Below, piece by piece: positions 1 to 7,542 of a stretch of 64,000 bases of DNA. The notes under the pieces are model-generated. The model was given only the letters and a program-made list of their open reading frames with translations, had not been told where the DNA came from and did no database searches. The position numbers and the translations under genes were made by a program. The stretch's first letter is position 1. Every line of letters begins with the position of its first letter. Source of the DNA: Prevotella sp. tf2-5 (lineage in GTDB: Bacteria > Bacteroidota > Bacteroidia > Bacteroidales > Bacteroidaceae); the NCBI RefSeq assembly GCF_900115435.1, contig NZ_FOWK01000008.1:1-64000 (forward strand), written 5' to 3'.

Positions 1-157
1 GTTTATCGGGGTTTGAGCCACATAACGGGAGAAGGGGAGTAGTTTTTGCGAATTCTAACAATTATATGAAATGAGTTGCCGACTGAAGCTTGTTTTCTAG
101 TTAATTAAAGCCTCCATTCATGTCAAATAAAGCCTCCATTTGCTCGTGATGCCTTGC

Positions 158-381
158 GTAAGGGTAAAAGGTTACTGGTAATGGGGTGTTAGTGCCTACC
201 TTCGAGGGAGTTAGGTACGCCCTTTCAACCGTTCGGCTATAGCCAAACGACTGAACGGCTCCAGCCAAACAACCGAACGCCTATAGCCGAAAGCAAACCG
301 CTCAAAAAACAGTTGCTGTTTGGGTGTAGGATGGTAGCAGGATTGTAGCACCATTGTAGCAGGATAAATCCCAATCGTGCT
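158..381 (+). repeat. Dispersed 224-bp repeat, copy A
   Basis: This block aligns without gaps to 28312-28535, with roughly 20 differences counted by eye. It contains the inverted motifs gttcggctatagcc and gaacgcctatagccg, and ends in repeated tgtagca units. A minus-strand frame stays open through both copies, but the proteins start and stop at unrelated points, so I read it as a repeat and not a gene. It resembles a non-autonomous mobile or regulatory intergenic element; no terminal duplication is visible. Confidence 0.85.
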
Positions 382-470
382 ACAGGCTCCACCCTTTATA
401 CATCGGCATTCCAGCCACATTGTAGCAGGGATAGCAGGATTTTTTGTTTTTGTGTTATGGAGATAGAAAA

Positions 471-502
471 ACGACTGGCAGAAACGTAGCTCTGCCAGTC
501 GT
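471..502 (-). terminator. Intrinsic terminator
   Basis: A perfect 12-bp stem (acgactggcaga / tctgccagtcgt) with an 8-nt loop is followed on the minus strand by TTTTTCTATCT. It lies 90 bp past the stop of the small minus-strand gene at 594-806 and supports that gene being transcribed. Confidence 0.75.
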
Positions 503-593
503 TATAATTGTTTTAAATGTAGATCAGGTGAAATCCCCATGATTCTTTTGCTTGTTGACAAAAAATAATGCTTGCATAGATTCAATCACGATA

Positions 594-806
594 TTATTCT
601 TCGTCATATAGCAATTCCAAGTAATTGTACCCTGAAAGGATTTGGAGAATCTCAATGTCAATTAATTGAGTGTGCATTATTGCATTGTGCAGTTCTTGCC
701 TATCAGAAACTGGATATTGTTTTGATGATTCAATGGCTTTATTTAAATACTGGTGAGCTTTCATTAAATATTTTTTATACTGCATTATATATTTGCTTTG
801 TTCCAT
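594..806 (-). CDS. Small helical hypothetical protein
   Basis: A 70-residue protein that I do not recognise. It is rich in Gln, Lys, Tyr, Leu and Ile and looks wholly alpha-helical, with no membrane segment or signal peptide. Support for it being real is the strong minus-strand terminator just downstream (471-502), a sensible protein composition, and a weak TATCTTCG promoter-like element about 10 bp upstream of the start. An overlapping plus-strand frame (572-832) reads as unlikely protein and is rejected. Confidence is modest because the gene is short and lacks known relatives. Confidence 0.45.
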   Translation of the reverse strand: MEQSKYIMQYKKYLMKAHQYLNKAIESSKQYPVSDRQELHNAIMHTQLIDIEILQILSGYNYLELLYDEE

Positions 807-893
807 TTTTTATCGCGAAGATACATTGTTAGAACGAGATTCATTCTTTTATTTGACTTTTTTATTTTTTTCGCGCATTCTTTAGTAATTAAT

Positions 894-924
894 TTTGTTT
901 TATAAAAAATTATCCTTATTTTTG
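894..924 (+). promoter_or_regulatory. Bacteroidetes promoter for the HNH gene
   Basis: TTTG at 894-897, a 19-bp spacer and TATTTTTG at 917-924 match the primary sigma factor consensus of the Bacteroidetes. Transcription would begin a few bases before the start codon at 939, giving a very short leader. Confidence 0.75.
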
Positions 925-938
925 TTTCCAAAATAAAG

Positions 939-1667
939 ATGGTTATGAGATTTGATGATTATATTTCTGATTTCTACCAATACATGGTAACAGAAGGCGG
1001 CTTAGCGGTTAAAACAAGCCACGATTACATTTCACGTCTTAGATTTTTAGCGACTCAATATGAATTGAATGATAATTTGACTGAGTCTGTCGTGAAAGAA
1101 ATACTAAATACTGAAAAGGAAAAAAGACAATATCGTGATGTCTATAATTCTCGGAAATCAATAAGTGATTTCAGTGCAGGTCTATATAAATTTCTTGATT
1201 TCATAAAATCTGATTATCATAAACGTATTGAGGATAGTATTATTAGTGAAATTGTAAAAATTGAAAAATCCCAGTCGTTAAAAGATACAGAAAAGAAAGC
1301 AATAGTTCTTTCAAGAATTGGACAAGGGACTTTTCGAAAAGAGTTAATAAACTATTGGGGGTGTTGTTCTGTGTCAGGAATTACATCCACATGGATACTT
1401 ATAGCGTCTCATATTAAACCGTGGAGAGTATCAAATAATAACGAGAGATTAGATGTATATAACGGTTTGTTGTTATTACCTAATTTGGATAAACTATTTG
1501 ATAAAGGATATATTTCTTTTAATACCAATGGACAAGTCATTTATTCAAAATATCTTAGTATGGATGACAAAAAAACATTGCATTTGACAGACGATCTGAA
1601 ATTAAGCAAAGTAAATCCCAATCATATACCATACTTAAAGTATCATAACAATTTTTGTTTATTGTGA
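939..1667 (+). CDS. HNH endonuclease (HNH_2 type)
   Basis: Predicted DNA endonuclease of 242 residues. The C-terminal half carries the HNH_2 signature: GQGTFRKEL at 129-136, a Cys pair at 142-143, SHIKPW with His158, YNGLLLLPNLDKLFD with Asn175, Asp184 and Asp188, then an ISF strand. This arrangement is typical of the metal-dependent HNH nucleases found with restriction and defence genes. The N-terminal 90 residues resemble the SAM-like core-binding domain of tyrosine recombinases, but no recombinase catalytic domain follows. Start may be 939 or 945. It has its own promoter and converges on the nuclease operon at 1747-5571, so it is not in that operon. Target and partner are unknown. Confidence 0.85.
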   Translation: MVMRFDDYISDFYQYMVTEGGLAVKTSHDYISRLRFLATQYELNDNLTESVVKEILNTEKEKRQYRDVYNSRKSISDFSAGLYKFLDFIKSDYHKRIEDSIISEIVKIEKSQSLKDTEKKAIVLSRIGQGTFRKELINYWGCCSVSGITSTWILIASHIKPWRVSNNNERLDVYNGLLLLPNLDKLFDKGYISFNTNGQVIYSKYLSMDDKKTLHLTDDLKLSKVNPNHIPYLKYHNNFCLL

Positions 1668-1746
1668 CAATGACACTTCATGTATAGCTTGGTCAAAGAA
1701 CAAATGCTCACAAGGGACCTTTGTGCTCATGAGCAAGCATAAACAT

Positions 1747-2316
1747 TCATAGCATAAATAGGCGAGGTCTTCTGACCAATCTATTCATGTCATCGAGCAG
1801 GGCGGCATTTGAAAAGACTATGCCGTCCTGTTTTACAATACCATAGTCCTGATGGGCATGTCCAAAAAGGTGGTATCGTGGTTTTACATCCATTACTCTG
1901 TTCCGTAATGGAGCATTACCCCAATGAATACCAATCGATTGGTCAAGTATCATCACTGGGGGTTCATGGGTAATTACAATATCCGTTCCTATTGGAATTA
2001 GCTCTTCGGAGTGATTGTATGCTATACCGAAGAACTTTACACCATCTATCTCCACACCTTTATCTTGAAGAAAGTGAACGTTGTCAGGAAGTTCTTCGAT
2101 ACCCTCAGCATCCCATAGACAAAGATCGTGGTTACCTGTAACGAATATCTTATGCGGATAAGGTAACTCTATATACCAATTCAGAAAGTCAAGAACCTCT
2201 TCCTCAGTGCCATTATTGCTGATGTCACCACAATGAATGATGACATCAGCTTCAGGTAAATCGTGAATCTGATGATGCAGACCATGAGTATCGGAGAGGT
2301 GCAGAATTCTCATCAT
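1747..2316 (-). CDS. Calcineurin-like metallophosphoesterase
   Basis: A 189-residue phosphoesterase with the full metal-binding motif set: LHLSDTHG near the start (Asp and His), HCGDISNN, VTGNHDLC, VITHEPP and FGHAHQDYG. The family hydrolyses phosphomonoesters, phosphodiesters or nucleic-acid ends; the substrate cannot be told from sequence. The start codon shares one base with the stop of the upstream MBL gene (TAATG), so the two are translationally coupled and probably work together. There is no signal peptide, so it should be cytoplasmic. It is the last gene of the 5571-1747 operon. Confidence 0.9.
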   Translation of the reverse strand: MMRILHLSDTHGLHHQIHDLPEADVIIHCGDISNNGTEEEVLDFLNWYIELPYPHKIFVTGNHDLCLWDAEGIEELPDNVHFLQDKGVEIDGVKFFGIAYNHSEELIPIGTDIVITHEPPVMILDQSIGIHWGNAPLRNRVMDVKPRYHLFGHAHQDYGIVKQDGIVFSNAALLDDMNRLVRRPRLFML

Positions 2317-3773
2317 TAGTTCTTATGGAGTTCGGACAAGAGACCAGATGCTCTATTCGTAGACATACTATCCTCTTCTTCCCGAATCTCATATTTTGTC
2401 TGTTTGTTCGGATGAAAAACGGTGTGAGAAAGAATTGACAAAGCATCCTCTTTACTTCCCATATACCCAACACACCTTCTGATTTGTTTTCCACACATCA
2501 CGTTTGCATAATAAGCATCTGCGATACTCTCCGATATAGGTGCGATACCATCACCATCATTTAATAGAATTACAGGCAATTCGTCACTAAACAACTCTGC
2601 GAACTTTTCCGGAGCATCTGTATGGATAGGAATAAGCGCTTTAGGATGGAGCAGACGGAAAACATCACGTAAACTATTCATATCACAATGACCACTAGTG
2701 TGCTTATACAGGAAGCTGTCACCAAGAGACTTCGCCAGTTTTTCGTTATATGCTGCTTTGGACTTATCGACATAGCCGTTCCACATTGACAGGTACATCT
2801 GCTTGTCTCCTGGAATTTCGCCAATGAAATTGTCGAAACGGGGATTAGAGCGGGCTATCAGAACGTAGCCTTTGTCTTCAACAAGTTCCTTGAATTTGTC
2901 GTTCATCCAGAACTCGCCATTCACGATGGACAGAACAAAAGGCTTGTAAGTCTCCTTGAATTTATACAGTTTTGACTTTCCCCAGACAGAATCCCGCTGA
3001 GTCACTTTATCCATCATGTGCTTTTGGTATTCATCAATGATAAACACCCGACCTGCATATCTTGCAGCATGGTATAATCCAAATAATCGGTCAATGTTCG
3101 TTGACGAAACATAAACTACATTACCTTTGTTCTTGGAAAATAACTCCTGATACTCCATCTGCAAGTCGTGTTCGGGCAGATTGGCAGCATCAGGACGAGC
3201 CACGTTGGTTGCTTCGCAAACTACATAATCCACTTCACCAATAAACTTCTCGATGACTTCAGGCAGTTTGCTGCTTCTGAAACCATGCGTGCGAAAGTCA
3301 CCTGTATGGAAAGCACTCACTCCATCTGCCTCGATTTTAAAGGCATAAGCATCAAATGCAGAATGGTCAACAGTCACAGGTATGATTTTAAAATCTCCCC
3401 ATTCGAACTGTTTGCCTGGTTCAAAGGTCTTCACAATCTGGAGACGATCCAACATTTCTTGATGAACACCATCGACCAATTTGAGGTGGTCAGATAATTC
3501 CATCTGAATGTCCCTGCCAACCTTGCCCATATATATCAGCAAGTCTTTCGATAACTTTGGTATGCATCCAATATGGTCACCATGATAATGTGTGATAAGT
3601 AACGCACTTTTGGAAATATCTCCATGCGTCAGTCCCTCAACCTGTAAATCTCCAGACTTTGGGCTACCAGGCAGCTCTTCGCCATAATCGACGAACAAAT
3701 GCCAACCGTTATATTCGTATTCTGTGACACAACCACCTATCTGGTGAGTGCCGCGATGGATTTTAATGTTCAT
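2316..3773 (-). CDS. MBL-fold hydrolase, beta-CASP/RNase J-like
   Basis: A 485-residue cytoplasmic metallo-beta-lactamase-fold protein. THYHGDHIG at 61-69 supplies the two-metal site, followed by VDHSAFDAYAF and HTGDFRTHG. Towards the C-terminus, HTSGHCDMNSLRDVF and HPKALIPIHTDAPEKF match the late beta-CASP motifs of RNase J and CPSF-type nucleases, so nuclease activity on RNA or DNA ends is the best guess. It is shorter than RNase J and has no obvious RNase J C-terminal domain. It sits 24 bp after the PD-(D/E)XK gene and overlaps the phosphoesterase start. Known family members act on phosphodiesters; the actual substrate is unproven. Confidence 0.85.
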   Translation of the reverse strand: MNIKIHRGTHQIGGCVTEYEYNGWHLFVDYGEELPGSPKSGDLQVEGLTHGDISKSALLITHYHGDHIGCIPKLSKDLLIYMGKVGRDIQMELSDHLKLVDGVHQEMLDRLQIVKTFEPGKQFEWGDFKIIPVTVDHSAFDAYAFKIEADGVSAFHTGDFRTHGFRSSKLPEVIEKFIGEVDYVVCEATNVARPDAANLPEHDLQMEYQELFSKNKGNVVYVSSTNIDRLFGLYHAARYAGRVFIIDEYQKHMMDKVTQRDSVWGKSKLYKFKETYKPFVLSIVNGEFWMNDKFKELVEDKGYVLIARSNPRFDNFIGEIPGDKQMYLSMWNGYVDKSKAAYNEKLAKSLGDSFLYKHTSGHCDMNSLRDVFRLLHPKALIPIHTDAPEKFAELFSDELPVILLNDGDGIAPISESIADAYYANVMCGKQIRRCVGYMGSKEDALSILSHTVFHPNKQTKYEIREEEDSMSTNRASGLLSELHKN

Positions 3774-3797
3774 AATTCACAATCTCCTCAGATATTT

Positions 3798-4832
3798 TTA
3801 TTGAAATTTCAAGGTTGAAGGTATGTAGGAATATAATGATTTATCAAAGTCAATCTTCACGTCTTTCAACTGGTTGTCATTTAATAGCATAAAAACATGT
3901 TCATAATCTACCAATGGATGATAAACATCGGCAAGCATTCTTGCATGAATAACGCTCATTTTTTCAATATTTTTGTATAATGCCTTTTCATGTGGTAATA
4001 TAGCATTTGGCTTAGAGATGCGTCCTAATACAATATCTCTCATCAAACTTGCATAGAAAAATAGTTCAGATATGATTCCTACCATTTCGTTCTCATATTT
4101 AAGTTCTATAATGGTTAGTTCATTTTCGTTCATTCCCCAAAGATCAATAGCAGCTTTACTCCCTGCAAAAAAAGAATTTCCGTCTTGTTTCACTCCTACA
4201 GGAAGTTGATGATGTATCTTTGGAATATTATAATGATTACATAATAACTGAGGAAAATTTTGCTCATGGACCATGTCGTATTCGACAGCATTTTCTCCAA
4301 CCCTGCCACCATGTTTAAACTTCTTCTCTGGAATTTTATTACCACAATTATTCTGAAGATTATTTAGGCGTTCTTGAAATGTATCAATCTCACGTTGATT
4401 GAGATTGGCAATAGAAAACCAATCGAAAGACTCCTTCATCTTCATTACACGATAGCAAAATCGATTATAATGCTCGTTTCTTTCTTTTGGCACATCCCAT
4501 TTCAATTCTACAGATTCAATAACTTCAGGAAGCCACGCCTTTAAACATACTGCCCACCCTTCGAAGGCTGCATTATCTGTCTGCATATTTTTACATGTTG
4601 CATTTAAGACAATCTCTTCCCCTGCACATATTCCCTTTTGCTCCTCTATATTGATAAGTAATTTCTTATCTTCTTGGATTTTGAAGCAAATATATTGGGG
4701 TAAGATAATATTCCTTGACTTTCCAGATACTGCTCGGACACGATCACGAAGAGGTTCTATAAATGTTTTCTTTTCATATTCTGATTGAGTTTCAGACTTT
4801 TTGTAATTTTCAATTATTGTTTTCTCCGCCAT
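3798..4832 (-). CDS. PD-(D/E)XK nuclease-like protein
   Basis: A 344-residue soluble protein not recognised by family name. Residues 175-250 show the hallmarks of a PD-(D/E)XK nuclease core: a helix with GENAVEYDMVHE (Glu180/Glu184), then KAAIDLWG with Asp230, then LTIIELKYEN with Glu243 and Lys245, spaced as in that fold, followed by a helix rich in hydrophobics. The N-terminal 170 residues, of mixed beta and charged sequence, may bind the substrate. It begins 5 bp after the small 70-residue gene and is followed 24 bp later by the MBL gene. The fold assignment is inference from the motif only. Confidence 0.7.
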   Translation of the reverse strand: MAEKTIIENYKKSETQSEYEKKTFIEPLRDRVRAVSGKSRNIILPQYICFKIQEDKKLLINIEEQKGICAGEEIVLNATCKNMQTDNAAFEGWAVCLKAWLPEVIESVELKWDVPKERNEHYNRFCYRVMKMKESFDWFSIANLNQREIDTFQERLNNLQNNCGNKIPEKKFKHGGRVGENAVEYDMVHEQNFPQLLCNHYNIPKIHHQLPVGVKQDGNSFFAGSKAAIDLWGMNENELTIIELKYENEMVGIISELFFYASLMRDIVLGRISKPNAILPHEKALYKNIEKMSVIHARMLADVYHPLVDYEHVFMLLNDNQLKDVKIDFDKSLYSYIPSTLKFQ

Positions 4833-4837
4833 ATGTT

Positions 4838-5050
4838 TTATATTTTGATTGTTTTTTTCTCATGTTTATAACACCACAATTCACCATCACATCCATGCTG
4901 AATAGAAAGTTTCTTTCCAGCCATCTTTGCCATGATTTGAAGATGCCTTGCTTCTTCATTAGAGAGGAATTCGACATTCTCGTCACTAATCCACTCGCCA
5001 TTGTCATTGCGAACTAAATGCCACTGTCTTTCTTCACCCTTAGTTCCCAT
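4838..5050 (-). CDS. Small hypothetical protein, operon member
   Basis: A 70-residue protein of unknown function, with a cluster of aromatic, His and Cys residues (HGCDGELWCYKH) that might bind metal. It resembles a short beta-rich domain. Its ATG shares a base with the TGA of the preceding gene (TGATG at 5048-5052), which fixes the start and implies translational coupling. The competing overlapping frame at 4810-5007 lacks this coupling and is rejected. Confidence 0.7.
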   Translation of the reverse strand: MGTKGEERQWHLVRNDNGEWISDENVEFLSNEEARHLQIMAKMAGKKLSIQHGCDGELWCYKHEKKTIKI

Positions 5051-5571
5051 CAGGCATATTCAAATTTGGGTACGTCTATTATTACATCTTCTGTCTCATC
5101 TCCATCATCCATTGTTGGAACAGCCAAGCGGACTTCATCGTCTCGCATGGTGTTGTCGACAAGCAACGTCAGAGGAAAGATATCACTGTCTTCATCCAAG
5201 ACAGGATAACCATATTCATCAAATTCAGTCATAAAAGCGGAGTCGATGCCATAGACATATATGTTTGGACTATACTTCTCCATTTCGTGATTGACGTATG
5301 GGTCCTGTATCGCATCAAATGATTTCCCTTGAGTCAAATCCATTCCATACACCAAAAATGGTGCTGCATCATTCGATTTTGCAAGGAGTGCCATCGTCAG
5401 TGAGTTTGCATACAAGTTCAGAGCATACTCAGTACTATAAGTATCATGGAAATCGTATTCGAACTCCTTCACAACATCACGAAAAGATTTTCCATCGCTT
5501 TTTCTCCTGCCTCTATTGTCATAGTCAGCAGGCACAAAGTAATAGGTCTTATAGAGTTCCTTCTCCATCAT
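5050..5571 (-). CDS. Acidic hypothetical protein, first operon gene
   Basis: A 173-residue acidic protein of unknown function, with an Asp/Glu-rich C-terminal third (MDDGDETEDV). No signal peptide, membrane segment or catalytic motif is visible. A TATATTTG element at 5591-5598 on the minus strand lies just upstream, so this is probably the first gene of the five-gene operon ending at 1747. An acidic small partner in a nuclease operon could act as an inhibitor, sensor or DNA mimic, but that is speculation. Confidence 0.7.
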   Translation of the reverse strand: MMEKELYKTYYFVPADYDNRGRRKSDGKSFRDVVKEFEYDFHDTYSTEYALNLYANSLTMALLAKSNDAAPFLVYGMDLTQGKSFDAIQDPYVNHEMEKYSPNIYVYGIDSAFMTEFDEYGYPVLDEDSDIFPLTLLVDNTMRDDEVRLAVPTMDDGDETEDVIIDVPKFEYA

Positions 5572-5590
5572 ACTTCCATAAATTTTGATA

Positions 5591-5598
5591 CAAATATA
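5591..5598 (-). promoter_or_regulatory. -7 promoter element of the nuclease operon
   Basis: Reads TATATTTG on the minus strand, matching TAnnTTTG, about 20 bp upstream of the start at 5571. No good -33 box is seen at the usual spacing. Confidence 0.5.
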
Positions 5599-5695
5599 GT
5601 AAAATGCTCTCAGACTATAGTGATTGACAAAAAATATTTAGCATAAATTGGCTAATCATCTTGTTTTTGTTGTTTCCTCAGTCTTTCTTGTGTTT

Positions 5696-5968
5696 TTATC
5701 CAATTTCCCTTCTTATTTCGTCTCTTATTTCTTCTTTAACTTTCTGTCTTACGATTCCACTTATTCTTGTACGTCCATATTTGTCAGGATGATGCCCCCA
5801 AGTAGTGCAATGTCCTTGTACCCAATCAACCTTTATGCTGGGGCACCTACACGATATATACTTTGATGGACTGTTCTTTGGCATCTCGTCTATTCGATTG
5901 GGATTTCTCGATATTTTGTATTCCCATCCAGCTTTTAAGAATTTGCTTTTTAAATAACTTCTGCTCAT
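5696..5968 (-). CDS. Small hypothetical protein, possible zinc-binding
   Basis: A 90-residue basic protein that I do not recognise. Its middle holds a Cys/His cluster (CRCPSIK, then GHCTTWGHHPDKYGR) that could form a zinc site, and the C-terminal 20 residues are a charged helix ending REIRREIG-like. It lies between two other small minus-strand genes. The overlapping plus-strand frame at 5648-5866 reads as low-complexity hydrophobic sequence and is rejected. Coding status is uncertain. Confidence 0.45.
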   Translation of the reverse strand: MSRSYLKSKFLKAGWEYKISRNPNRIDEMPKNSPSKYISCRCPSIKVDWVQGHCTTWGHHPDKYGRTRISGIVRQKVKEEIRDEIRREIG

Positions 5969-6029
5969 TTTTTCAAATAATTTATGTTAGACATGCAGTT
6001 GCTTACTTCTTGATTAGGTGCTGGGGCAA

Positions 6030-6467
6030 TTAATAGATATTGCTTGTTTCCATCAACCATCTCAACATTACGACAAGTAGTTTTCTCCTTTTAATAGACT
6101 TTTGTATTTTCTCTTTCTCTATTTGAACACGACTCAAATCAGACAAGCCCATGTCAAAGATTCTCTCCAAATAGTAAGTTCTAATTCCATATTTCGCCTG
6201 CAACTTTTCAATAACTTCACCAGGTGTGCCACATCTAATAATTTTAGTTGTTGCGTCAATGTTTTCTTTCCCAGCTACTAACAATAAAGCCTTCATGAAA
6301 AGCATCTCACGCAGTTGGATGGTGCACCATTCCATAATGTGACGTTTGTTAATATGGCCCTCGATCAAATCATAAATCATTCTGCAACTAAGGGTTTCCC
6401 CCTCTGTCACAAACACATCTTTAATTCTTAATTCCAGTAATTCTTTCTTTGTAATTTCCATCATCAT
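6030..6467 (-). CDS. Hypothetical protein
   Basis: A 145-residue protein of unknown function. It is mostly alpha-helical by composition, with a basic segment (KIQKSIKRRK) near residue 125 that could contact nucleic acid. There is no signal peptide. It reads in the same direction as the nuclease operon 460 bp downstream and could belong to the same island. Start is one of three consecutive Met codons (6467, 6464, 6461). Confidence 0.6.
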   Translation of the reverse strand: MMMEITKKELLELRIKDVFVTEGETLSCRMIYDLIEGHINKRHIMEWCTIQLREMLFMKALLLVAGKENIDATTKIIRCGTPGEVIEKLQAKYGIRTYYLERIFDMGLSDLSRVQIEKEKIQKSIKRRKLLVVMLRWLMETSNIY

Positions 6468-7007
6468 AAATCTCTTTAGTAAGTATTCTTAATACGAAAA
6501 ACATTTCCATACACAACAATGTTATCGTACACAAAGAAATATCTTAAGAAATTTTAAGAATTTAAAGACACTCAGGGACTGGTACCTGTCTCACTTGGAA
6601 AACAATGATGATGGCTCGGGCCTCATAAGCACCATCGCAGTTCGCGATGCTGCCCTAAATGGATTATGCTCACAAGGGGTACCTGATATAAACGATGTCT
6701 GAAATAAGAAGGAAGTATGATAAATACTTGGGTCAGTAGCTGAAAAGTTACTTTTAAACATCCCGCTCGTGTGAGATATACCGAGTATAAGCCTCTCTCG
6801 GGAGGCTTTATTATTATCGACTATGGATAAGAAAAAAGTAATTTGCCTGCACACAGGGACAATCCTGTGAATACCTGTAAACCAGTCCCCTGAATCGAGG
6901 GTAGTGGTATGACATCAAACAGGGCACCATCGTAATTCGCGATGGTGCCTATATGGGAAGGTATTTAAATAAAAGTAATGAATATTCTCTGGTCCAGGCT
7001 CCTAACA
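6468..7007. other. Gene-free region with structured element
   Basis: No gene is supported here. Positions 6573-6957 hold many hairpins, described in the next entry. The remainder, 6468-6572 and 6958-7007, is AT-rich sequence in which I see nothing. A minus-strand frame at 6591-6854 is open but runs through the hairpins and is rejected. Confidence 0.7.
6573..6957 (+). ncRNA. Candidate structured RNA or small mobile element
   Basis: GGGACTGGT at 6576-6584 pairs perfectly with accagtccc at 6881-6889 and could close a domain of about 310 nt. Inside are hairpins: gcaccatcgc/gcgatgctgc (6630-6654), aagtat/atactt (6713-6729), gtagct-GAAA-agttac with a GNRA loop (6736-6751), and aagcctc/gaggctt (6789-6808). 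Just outside is a perfect 10-bp hairpin, ggcaccatcg/cgatggtgcc (6923-6949), which is a near copy of the first. Strand is not determined; it is given as plus because a U-rich tract follows 6808. It matches no RNA family that I recognise. Confidence 0.35.
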
Positions 7008-7322
7008 TCATAAAATAGTGAAACTAACTTTTCTTCCTAAACCATGGAAAATTTTAAAAAGTGTAGACATCTGAATGTCTGCATGTCCATTTTCGACACG
7101 AGAAATATATGTTTTCTTTGTGCCAATTCTGGCTGCCAACTGTTCTTGTGTCAGACCAGCTTTTATTCTCTCTTCCTTTAATTTCTCACCTAGGATAAAT
7201 GCATCAACACCAGCCTCAAATTCCATGCGACTGCTTGTCCCCTCTTTTCCAAAGTCTTCAGTTATCATGTCCTCAACAGGTGTAAGCTGAAGTTTTTTTG
7301 TATCTTTTTTATCCATAATCAT
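7008..7322 (-). CDS. higA: HigA-type antitoxin, XRE family
   Basis: A 104-residue XRE/HTH antitoxin. The C-terminal half is a classical helix-turn-helix: LKEERIKAGLTQEQLAARIG, then KKTYISRVENGHADIQMSTLF. The first 45 residues are the usual linker and toxin-binding part. In HigBA-type modules the antitoxin binds the toxin and represses its own operon. Its ATG overlaps the stop of the toxin remnant (ATGA), so translational coupling persists. The upstream promoter and a palindrome at 7528-7542 suggest that it still autoregulates, although the toxin is gutted. Confidence 0.85.
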   Translation of the reverse strand: MIMDKKDTKKLQLTPVEDMITEDFGKEGTSSRMEFEAGVDAFILGEKLKEERIKAGLTQEQLAARIGTKKTYISRVENGHADIQMSTLFKIFHGLGRKVSFTIL

Positions 7323-7483
7323 ATCATTTGTTTTTTTTGTTCATAATACTCGTTCATGATTCGTTTTGCTTTTTCAATTTCTGCTTTAGGTGTCTTCTGT
7401 GCTTTGCGAGGAAGTTCCTTTTTAAAGTCTTTAAAATAATCCTTGTAGGCAACAATATGCCTGACGTATTCCCTTTTTGCCAT
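7319..7483 (-). pseudogene. higB: HigB/RelE-type toxin with central deletion
   Basis: The frame from 7483 encodes only 54 residues. The first 27 (MAKREYVRHIVAYKDYF... to ELPRK) match the N-terminus of Bacteroidetes phage-derived Gp49-like HigB toxins. The next (QKTPKAEIEKA...MNEYYEQKK) match their extreme C-terminus. The central part of the usual 110-115-residue toxin, with the catalytic RelE-fold strands, is missing as an in-frame deletion of roughly 55-60 codons. Start at 7483 is preferred to 7606 because the TATCTTTG promoter (7502-7509) lies between them. It is therefore likely inactive. Confidence 0.75.
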
Positions 7484-7501
7484 GATAATAAGTTTTGTGT
7501 G

Positions 7502-7533
7502 CAAAGATAACGAATAAGTTAACAACCGCCAAA
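7502..7533 (-). promoter_or_regulatory. Promoter of the higBA remnant
   Basis: On the minus strand, TTTG (7533-7530), a 20-bp spacer and TATCTTTG (7509-7502) form a full consensus promoter. It gives a leader of under 20 nt to the start at 7483. Confidence 0.75.
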
Positions 7534-7542
7534 TATTTTGGC
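7528..7542. promoter_or_regulatory. Candidate HigA operator
   Basis: GCCAAA-tat-TTTGGC is a perfect palindrome with 6-bp arms that covers the -33 box of the higBA promoter. This is the position expected for autorepression by an XRE antitoxin. Confidence 0.5.

Larger units (their letters stand above)
1..593. other. Gene-free repeat-bearing region
   Basis: I see no convincing gene in this stretch. It contains two copies of the short unit taaagcctccatt (106-118 and 128-140), copy A of a 224-bp dispersed repeat (158-381), several repeats of tgtagca (about 330-440), and a strong hairpin terminator for the minus-strand gene to its right (471-502). The sequence is AT-rich outside the repeat. Confidence 0.7.

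Noticed and set aside
211..420. 69-residue minus-strand reading frame
   Set aside because: It runs through the 224-bp dispersed repeat; composition is unlike a protein, and its ends do not match those of the equivalent frame in copy B.
939..1220. Tyrosine recombinase gene
   Set aside because: Only a core-binding-like N-terminal domain is present; the R-H-R-Y catalytic domain is absent and an HNH domain follows.
4810..5007. 65-residue alternative frame overlapping the 70-residue gene
   Set aside because: It lacks the TGATG coupling to the upstream gene and overlaps the start of the 344-residue gene.
6591..6854. 87-residue minus-strand reading frame
   Set aside because: It reads through several strong hairpins and has no promoter or family resemblance.
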